29,727 bases of DNA from UBA11524 sp964542315 (GTDB lineage Bacteria > Bacillota > Clostridia > Christensenellales > Aristaeellaceae). How positions within the stretch are numbered: position 1 is the stretch's first letter; every line of letters starts with the position of its first letter. The notes below the pieces were generated by a model that was given only the letters and a program-made list of their open reading frames with translations, was not told the DNA's origin and did not search any database. Below, piece after piece: positions 24,485-29,727 of this stretch. The DNA lies in NCBI GenBank assembly GCA_964542315.1, contig CAZIUA010000025.1, positions 1 through 29,727 of the forward strand. Direction: 5' to 3'. The translations under genes and the position numbers were made by a program.

Positions 24485-24962
24485 TCAAGTGGCTTCGGCC
24501 ACTTTTTTTGTGCGGCGGAGGCGATCCTGGCCGATCTTCATCGCGGCCAGCAGCACCAAATAGGCCGCGAGGGTGAAGACGCAGACATAGATCAGCAGGC
24601 AGAATGGGTAGGGGACGGCCTGCTACACGAGGGAATACACCGGCAGCGACGGGGCACAATAGGGGCTGAAGAAGAACATGTTGAAGGTGTGTCCGGCGGC
24701 GATCAGTCCGCTGCGGAAGGCAATCTCGTTCAGTACCATGGCGATGCCCGCACAGACCGCGAAAACCGGCATCGCGCGCAGGAGCGTCCGCTGTTCGGCC
24801 TTCACATGGCCGGAACGGTACAGGAAGATGCCCTCCGTCAGCATGGACGCATGGCAGATCATGCACTCGATATTGGTCACGAGGCGGTCGGTGAAGACGT
24901 CCCCCGGATAGACCATGACGCATCCGCCGGCAAAGACCGCGTAGGTCGCCAGATACGCGCAG
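24485..24962 (-). pseudogene. Fragment of a membrane protein, possibly YwaF/TIGR02206-like
   Basis: The minus-strand frame reads a hydrophobic protein from about 24962 (AYLATYAVFAGGCVMVYPGD) through NIECMICHASMLTEGIF and AAGHTFNMFFFSPYCAPSLP. It meets a TAG at 24623-24625 and then continues in the same frame with QAVPYPFCLLIYVCVFTL to a stop at 24485. One base change (CAG to TAG) would explain the nonsense codon. The 5' part of the gene is missing: the frame breaks exactly where the kinase homology on the other strand starts. The pattern resembles the YwaF-type six-helix membrane proteins of Firmicutes; that family call is tentative. Confidence 0.72.
24487..24509 (+). terminator. Terminator of the MATE pseudogene
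   Basis: AAGTGGC, the stable tetraloop TTCG and GCCACTT form a 7-bp hairpin running into seven T residues. It overlaps the last codons of the minus-strand membrane protein remnant. Confidence 0.9.
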
Positions 24963-25866
24963 CTATCTTTACGGCATCATCGCCTCCGTCGTAGGGATGA
25001 TCGCCGTCGATTACGCCTTCACCTTTCCATATTATACGTTCAGCTTCACCGTGCCGGTCAATCCGGCGTCTGCCATCGTGCTGATCATCATCTCCATCCT
25101 CACCAACACGCTGACCGTGAAGCTCAAGCAGCATGAGATGGTCAAGGCGGAAAGCGAGCGGGAGCGCATGCGGGCGAATCTGCTGCGGGCGGTGTCCCAT
25201 GATCTGCGCACGCCGCTGACGACCATCTACGGCGCGAGCACCACCCTGCTCGAGCACGGCGCAGCGATGCCGCCGGAGCAGCAGGAACAGATCCTGCGCG
25301 GCATCAAGGAGGATTCCGAATGGCAGACGCGCATGGTGGAGAATCTGCTCTCCATCACCCGGATCGACACTGGCACGGTGCGGATCATCAAAACCCCCAC
25401 CGTGCTGGAGGAGCTCATCGATTCGGTGCTGCTCAAATTCAGGAAGCGCTATGCCGCGCAGGAGATCACCATCGACCTGCCGGAGGACATGGTCATCATC
25501 CCCATGGATGCCATCCTCATCGAGCAGGTGCTCGTGAACCTGCTGGAGAACGCCGTCCAGCATGCAGCTGGCATGACGGAGCTGATCCTGCGCGTTCGGG
25601 CGGAAGGCGGACGCGCGGTGTTTGAGATCCGCGACAATGGCTGCGGCATTCCGCCGGAAAGGATGGACACGCTCTTCACCGGGTATTACAGGCGTAATGA
25701 GGCGGTCAGCGACCGGCAGACGAAGAATGCCGGCATCGGGCTGTCCGTCTGCGCGACGATCATCAAGGCACACGGCGGCCAGATCACAGCCGAAAACATC
25801 AGGGGCGGCGGCGCTGTGTTCCGCTTCACCCTGGACACGGAGGACGCGGACAGTGACGAACAATAA
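24961..25866 (+). pseudogene. Sensor histidine kinase (KdpD-like C-terminal half), N-terminus lost
   Basis: Homology begins abruptly at 24961 with SYLYGIIASVVGMIAVDYAF, the middle of a KdpD-type DUF4118 membrane domain. The first usable ATG is at 24997, without a good ribosome binding site, giving 289 residues. The kinase core is complete: H-box SHDLRTPLT, N-box NLLENAVQHA, G1 DNGCGIP and G2 GIGLSV. About half of the four-helix sensor domain and everything before it are gone. The promoter has probably gone as well, since the sequence upstream belongs to the reversed membrane protein remnant. A truncated active kinase remains possible. It overlaps the response regulator gene by 14 bp. Confidence 0.75.
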
Positions 25867-26557
25867 GTACAAGATCCTGCTGGTGGAGGACGAAAGCAAC
25901 ATCCGCTGCGTCATCGCGGCCATGCTGGAGAGCGCAGGCTATCAGGTCATCCAGGCTGAAACGGGCCGCACGGCGCAGCTGCTCTTCGGCTTCTATCTGC
26001 CGGATCTGCTCATCCTGGATCTGGGACTGCTGGATATGGACGGCATGGACTTCCTGCGCCAGGTGCGCCGCGATTCGCTGACGCCCATCCTCGTCCTGTC
26101 CGCCCGTACCACAGAGCAGGACAAGGTGGATGCGCTGGATGCCGGTGCGAATGATTATGTGACCAAGCCCTTCGGCGCGGCGGAATTGCTGGCACGTGTG
26201 CGCTCGCTGCTGCGCATCGGCCGCTGGACGCTCCACGAAGAGCCCCGCGCGGAGGAACGCTTCATCTATCGCGACCTGACCATCGACTATGTGGCGCGCC
26301 AGGTCTTCATCGAGGAGAACGAGGTCCGCCTGACGCAGACGGAATACAACATCGTGGCGTTCCTTGCGGAAAACGCAGGCAAGATGATGACCTACTCCGC
26401 CATCATCAAGGCGGTGTGGGGCGGATGCGCCCAGGAAGGCAGCATCAAGAAGCTGCAGGTCAACATGGCCAATATCCGCAAGAAATTCGGCGCAAAACCG
26501 GGCACGGCGAACTACATTACCAATGAGCTGGGCGTGGGATACCGCATGAATGGCTGA
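25853..26557 (+). CDS. OmpR/KdpE-family response regulator
   Basis: This 234-residue protein has a receiver domain (acidic pocket E12-D13, phospho-acceptor Asp56 in LLILDLGLLDMDG, conserved Lys in VTKPFG) and a winged-helix DNA-binding domain from about residue 135 (RLTQTEYNIVAFLAENAGK, then YITNELGVGYRMNG). The start is GTG 25853, which has GGAGG 9 bp upstream and overlaps the kinase stop codon. Its nearest relatives are KdpE-like regulators, but no kdpFABC potassium pump genes are in the window. The downstream PiT permease operon is a candidate target. It looks intact, while its partner kinase has lost its sensor end, so phosphorylation may be impaired. Confidence 0.92.
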   Translation: MTNNKYKILLVEDESNIRCVIAAMLESAGYQVIQAETGRTAQLLFGFYLPDLLILDLGLLDMDGMDFLRQVRRDSLTPILVLSARTTEQDKVDALDAGANDYVTKPFGAAELLARVRSLLRIGRWTLHEEPRAEERFIYRDLTIDYVARQVFIEENEVRLTQTEYNIVAFLAENAGKMMTYSAIIKAVWGGCAQEGSIKKLQVNMANIRKKFGAKPGTANYITNELGVGYRMNG

Positions 26558-26641
26558 GCGAATGCATTTTTTGCCCCGTCTTAATCCAATATACGATATG
26601 ATGTGACAGATGACCGCATACAACGAGAGGAGCGATCTCCG

Positions 26642-27694
26642 GTGACATCCATCCTGGATTTCTGGTATCAGATGACGGCTGATCCGCTATTGTTCATGGC
26701 CGTATCGCTGACCCTGGGCGTGATCCTTGTCAACGGTTGGACGGACGCCCCCAATGCCATCGCGACCTGCGTCGTGACACGCTGCATGCCGCCCCGCGCA
26801 GCCATCCTCATGGCGGCGGTGTTCAACTTCCTCGGCGTCTTTGTCATGACGCTGATCAACGCCACGGTGGCGGAGACCATCACCAAAATGGTGGATTTCG
26901 GCGGCCAGCCGGATCAGGCGATCATCGCCCTGAGCGCGGCGCTGTTTGCCATCGTGCTCTGGGCGACGCTGGCCTGGGTGTTCGGCATCCCCACCAGCGA
27001 GAGCCACGCACTCATCGCAGGCCTGACGGGCAGCGCCATCGCCCTGCATGGCGGCCTGGGCGGAGTCAACGGTGCGGAATGGGTGAAGGTGCTCTACGGC
27101 ATCGTCATCTCGGTGACGCTGGGCTTTGGCCTGGGCTGGCTGGTGTGCAAGGCGGTGACATGGCTGTTCCGCAAGGCGGATCGCCCGAAGACGGAGCCCT
27201 TCTTCCGGGGCGCGCAGATCGCCGGTGCGGCCTCCATGGCCTTCATGCATGGCGCGCAGGACGGCCAGAAATTCATGGGCGTGATCCTGCTGTGCGTGTA
27301 TATGTCCCGGGGCGAAGCGCTGCCGTCGGATATCAGCATCCCCATCTGGCTGATGATCGTCTGCTCAGTGGTGATGGCGGCCGGCACAGCCATGGGCGGC
27401 AAGAAGATCATCAAATCCGTCGGCATGGACATGGTGAAGCTGGAAAAGTATCAGGGCTTCTCGGCGGATATCGCGGCGGCGCTGTCGCTGCTGTTCTGCT
27501 CGGTGTTCAGCCTGCCGGTGTCCACCACCCATGCCAAGACCACCTCCATCATGGGCGTGGGTGCGGTGAAGCGCGTGTCCGCCATCAATTTCAGCGTCGT
27601 GAAGGACATGGTGCTCACCTGGGTGCTGACCTTTCCGGGCTGCGGTCTGGTGGGTTTTTTGATGACGAAGCTGTTCCTGATGCTGTTCAACTGA
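26642..27694 (+). CDS. pit: PiT-family inorganic phosphate permease
   Basis: The 350-residue membrane protein is a low-affinity phosphate:cation symporter of the PiT family. The two inverted halves carry the family motifs as NGWTDAPNAIATCV (first half) and HGAQDGQKFMGV (second half), plus GIPTSESHALIAG and SLPVSTTHAKTTSI. About ten hydrophobic segments are seen. GTG 26642 is chosen because AGGAG lies 9 bp before it; the in-frame GTG at 26603 has none. A weak TATGAT at 26597 without a good -35 box is the only promoter trace, so it may be transcribed together with the two-component genes. The DUF47 partner follows after 26 bp. Confidence 0.93.
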   Translation: MTSILDFWYQMTADPLLFMAVSLTLGVILVNGWTDAPNAIATCVVTRCMPPRAAILMAAVFNFLGVFVMTLINATVAETITKMVDFGGQPDQAIIALSAALFAIVLWATLAWVFGIPTSESHALIAGLTGSAIALHGGLGGVNGAEWVKVLYGIVISVTLGFGLGWLVCKAVTWLFRKADRPKTEPFFRGAQIAGAASMAFMHGAQDGQKFMGVILLCVYMSRGEALPSDISIPIWLMIVCSVVMAAGTAMGGKKIIKSVGMDMVKLEKYQGFSADIAAALSLLFCSVFSLPVSTTHAKTTSIMGVGAVKRVSAINFSVVKDMVLTWVLTFPGCGLVGFLMTKLFLMLFN

Positions 27695-27720
27695 TCGACA
27701 AAGAAGGGGAGTTGCTGACC

Positions 27721-28341
27721 ATGGCCAAGGCCGACAAGTTCTATTTCGACAACCTGGCGGAAAGCGCCGCGTTCACCCATACGGCGGCGGAATATCTGGC
27801 TGCCTGCCTGCAGGATTTCGCGCCGGAGAACATTCGGCAGATGCTGGACGAGATGCACATGATCGAGCACAGCGCGGATCGCAAGAAGCACGCCATGCAT
27901 GAGGCGCTGGCGAAGGCGTTCGTGACGCCGGTGGATCGCGAAGACCTGGATATGCTCAGCCACCGCCTGGATGATGTGACCGACCTGATCGAAGAGACGC
28001 TGCAGAAGTTCTACATTTATGATGTCCGCCGGATGGAGCCTTCCGCGGTGGAATTCGCCCGGAAGCTCGTCAGCGCGTGCAAACTTCTGCAGGACATCGT
28101 CTGCGAATTCGAGCACTTCAAGCGCTCCAAGTCCATCAGGACGATGATCATCGCCCTGAACGATGTGGAGGAGGAGTGCGACCACCTCTACCTGGACAGC
28201 ATGCGTGCGCTGACGCAGCATTCCGCCGATGTGCTGCAGACCATCGCCTGGCGCGAGATCTTCGAGTGCATGGAGGAATGCGCCGATGCCTGCGAGCATG
28301 CGGGTGAATGCATCGCCACCGTCATCATGAAAAACACATAA
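27721..28341 (+). CDS. DUF47 (PhoU-like) phosphate transport accessory protein
   Basis: The 206-residue, mostly helical cytoplasmic protein belongs to the DUF47/YkaA family, distant relatives of PhoU. Family features are the evenly spaced acidic and His residues in MLDEMHMIEHSADRKKHAMHE, the DREDLDMLSHRLDDVTDLIEE stretch, and NDVEEECDHLYLDSMRAL. It is almost always encoded next to PiT permeases and is thought to regulate or gate them, probably with bound metal. The ATG at 27721 follows AAGGGGAG. It is the last gene before the terminator at 28356. Confidence 0.93.
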   Translation: MAKADKFYFDNLAESAAFTHTAAEYLAACLQDFAPENIRQMLDEMHMIEHSADRKKHAMHEALAKAFVTPVDREDLDMLSHRLDDVTDLIEETLQKFYIYDVRRMEPSAVEFARKLVSACKLLQDIVCEFEHFKRSKSIRTMIIALNDVEEECDHLYLDSMRALTQHSADVLQTIAWREIFECMEECADACEHAGECIATVIMKNT

Positions 28342-28355
28342 GGCTGCTGACGCGC

Positions 28356-28392
28356 CTGCACCTTCCCGGATCGCGGAGGGTGCAGCTTTTTT
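28356..28392 (+). terminator. Terminator of the PiT-DUF47 operon
   Basis: CTGCACCTTC and GAGGGTGCAG form a 10-bp stem (one G-U pair) with a 10-nt loop, then a run of six T residues. It lies 14 bp past the DUF47 stop codon. Confidence 0.9.
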
Positions 28393-28500
28393 ATGCGGGA
28401 AAGGCGCGGATGGACGATTTTTTTTTCTTGACAGATCCTGTTTTTGATTGCACACTTGGGGAGGATGATCCGTCTGTACTGGTGAAGGGAGGGATGAGGT

Positions 28501-29019
28501 ATGGCACAGCCGGCACACAAGCCGCCAAAGTCCGATCAGTGGCTGGAGCAGGCCATGGCGCAGTGGGAGGTACCCCTGCTGCGGACGTGCTATCTGCTCC
28601 TGCGGGATGCCGCATTGGCGGAGGATGCCGTGCAGGAGACCTTCCTCAAGGCCTGGCGCGCAAAGGGGGACTTCCGCCGGGAAGCGTCGGAAAAGACCTG
28701 GCTGATGCGCATCGCCGTCAACACCTGCCGGGATATGCAGCGGGGCGCGTGGTTCCGCCGCATCGACCGCCACGTGGATATGGCGGATCTGCCCGAGCCA
28801 TCCGCCGATTTCGCCGAACCGGATGACACCCTGACCCGCGCCATCCTTTCCCTGCCTGATGCACTGCGGCGGGTGGTCACACTGCGCTACTACCAGGGGC
28901 TGACCGTCCAGGAAGTGGCCGATGTGCTCCGCATCCACCGCAGAACGGTCCACTACCGCTTGGAGAAGGCTGAACGCGCCCTCAGGGACGTGCTGGAGGA
29001 TTGGTACCATGCTGAATGA
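28501..29019 (+). CDS. ECF-type RNA polymerase sigma factor
   Basis: The 172-residue protein has sigma region 2 (about 25-95, with LLRDAALAEDAVQETFLKAW and TWLMRIAVNTCRD) and region 4 (about 115-165, with LPDALRRVVTLRYYQGLTVQEVADVL and a helix-turn-helix HRRTVHYRLEKAERAL). Region 3 is absent, as in extracytoplasmic-function sigma factors. It would direct polymerase to a small stress or envelope regulon, often including its own gene. GGGAGGG lies about 8 bp before the ATG. A TTGACA at 28428 lies upstream, but I see no matching -10 box, so the promoter is unresolved. The next gene overlaps its end by 11 bp and is its probable anti-sigma factor. Confidence 0.93.
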   Translation: MAQPAHKPPKSDQWLEQAMAQWEVPLLRTCYLLLRDAALAEDAVQETFLKAWRAKGDFRREASEKTWLMRIAVNTCRDMQRGAWFRRIDRHVDMADLPEPSADFAEPDDTLTRAILSLPDALRRVVTLRYYQGLTVQEVADVLRIHRRTVHYRLEKAERALRDVLEDWYHAE

Positions 29020-29727
29020 AAAAGAAGTCCGACAGGCATTGGATCGCCGCCTTTCCGGCCTGGACGCCTCCGGGGAGCGCCGCATGCGCATCCGCCGGGC
29101 GGCCGATCAGGAAAGACGGGAGGCAAATCAAGTGAAAAGCAAGAAGAATATGATCGTGGTCATCGCATTGGCCGTGGTGATGCTGACCTCCGCCATTGCT
29201 GTGGCGGAAACCCTGAATCTCTTCGACTTCTTCGGCAAAAATGACGCGCGCTATGCCGTGCTTGCCCCTCAGGCGACGCTGGAATTCGCCGAGGCCGTGC
29301 TGGTGGAGCATCCACGCCTGGGTCATGTGGAGGCCAAGATCGACAGCGCCTACTTCGACGGGCTGACGCTGACGCTGGCTTACCGCATCAGTCAGGGCAG
29401 CTTTACGGAGCGTTACACCCCCACGGCAGATGAGCTGAAGCGCATGGGGCAGGAGGGTTCCGCGACCGTCATGGCCTGCAGCGATGAAAGCAGCCGTGCG
29501 GTCATCGCGGCTTACGAAGCCGCGGTCGAAGCGGATCAGCCGTATGGCTACCGGGCGTATTCCGTCTTTGCGGGAGACGCGACCATCACCGGCGACGGCA
29601 TCGACATCGAGCCGGAATCTGCTCAATCGGATACGGCGGACGGCGCGTACTGCGAGATCGTGAACTACGCCGTGCCGCTGGCGCAGGCGCTCCGCGACCG
29701 CGATGCGCTCACCGTCAGCAAGGAGCT
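29009..29727 (+). CDS. Membrane anti-sigma factor, partial at window edge
   Basis: The frame is open from ATG 29009 to the window end (239 codons, no stop reached). It encodes a short charged cytoplasmic stretch (1-47, rich in Arg, Lys and Glu), one transmembrane helix (about 48-67, MIVVIALAVVMLTSAIAVAE) and an extracellular domain with no recognised family. This layout, the 11-bp overlap with the sigma gene and the gene order are typical of ECF anti-sigma factors in Clostridia (DUF4179-like group). It would hold the sigma factor at the membrane until a signal arrives. There is no zinc-binding H-x3-C-x2-C motif in the cytoplasmic part. Confidence 0.82.
   Translation, partial: MLNEKEVRQALDRRLSGLDASGERRMRIRRAADQERREANQVKSKKNMIVVIALAVVMLTSAIAVAETLNLFDFFGKNDARYAVLAPQATLEFAEAVLVEHPRLGHVEAKIDSAYFDGLTLTLAYRISQGSFTERYTPTADELKRMGQEGSATVMACSDESSRAVIAAYEAAVEADQPYGYRAYSVFAGDATITGDGIDIEPESAQSDTADGAYCEIVNYAVPLAQALRDRDALTVSKE

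Noticed and set aside
24961..24996. Genuine 5' end of the kinase gene with a non-ATG start
   Set aside because: The in-frame sequence before 24961 is Arg-rich and mirrors the membrane protein on the other strand. No GTG or TTG start with a ribosome binding site is present, so truncation is the better reading.
26540..26580. Terminator after the response regulator gene
   Set aside because: A run of six T residues follows only a 4-bp GCAT/ATGC pairing, too weak to call.
1..29727. Insertion sequences, transposases, integrases, phage genes or rRNA
   Set aside because: No frame shows transposase, integrase or phage motifs, no terminal inverted repeats flank any gene block, and no rRNA-like sequence was recognised.

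Overview
The window is about 29.7 kb of high-GC DNA from a Gram-positive anaerobe of the class Clostridia, most likely a gut or rumen commensal. I infer this from strong AGGAGG-type ribosome binding sites, TTGACA/TATAAT promoters with 17-18 bp spacers, BspA-type leucine-rich-repeat proteins, dockerin modules, and a beta-mannan oligosaccharide operon of the kind known from Roseburia, Ruminococcus and Faecalibacterium. Genus cannot be fixed from the sequence; Christensenellales or Oscillospirales would both fit.

Region 1 (1-1136, minus strand): a stand-alone ATP-pyrophosphatase form of GMP synthase with its own promoter. Region 2 (1329-9746, plus): one operon under a consensus promoter with a perfect 17-bp palindrome at the start of transcription. 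It encodes a cellobiose/mannobiose 2-epimerase, a GH36 alpha-galactosidase, a LacI-family regulator, two GH130 phosphorylases (a mannooligosaccharide type and a mannosylglucose type) and an SGNH acetylesterase. Together these would strip galactose and acetyl groups from imported galactoglucomannan oligosaccharides and phosphorolyse the backbone to mannose 1-phosphate. No transporter, no mannanase and no secreted enzyme is encoded here.

Region 3 (9821-12401, minus): azlC, azlD (4-bp overlap) and a MATE efflux pump, with an inverted repeat across the promoter -10 box. Region 4 (12439-15566, minus): a secreted LRR protein, a broken relative of its N-terminus, and a pyrimidine-nucleoside phosphorylase. 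A tRNA-Leu(GAG) with its own promoter and terminator follows at 15612-15784.

Region 5 (15888-21562, plus) is the most unusual part. It is a four-gene operon of secreted proteins in which three consecutive products end in the same two-repeat dockerin-like module. The third also carries a cohesin-like domain. The fourth carries a related cohesin-like domain followed by eleven Cys/His repeats. No catalytic domain is recognisable in any of them, so this may be a small self-assembling surface scaffold. Codon use changes abruptly across the boundary of genes three and four, which points to segment exchange.

Region 6 (21589-24962): an FAD-dependent dehydrogenase (minus) diverges from a MATE gene that is broken by an internal deletion. 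Beyond it, a membrane protein (minus) with a nonsense codon and a sensor kinase (plus) have both lost their 5' ends at the same junction near 24,960. Region 7 (24961-28392, plus): the kinase core, a KdpE/OmpR-type response regulator, a PiT-type phosphate permease and its DUF47 partner. Region 8 (28501 to the end): an ECF sigma factor and its membrane anti-sigma factor, cut by the window edge.
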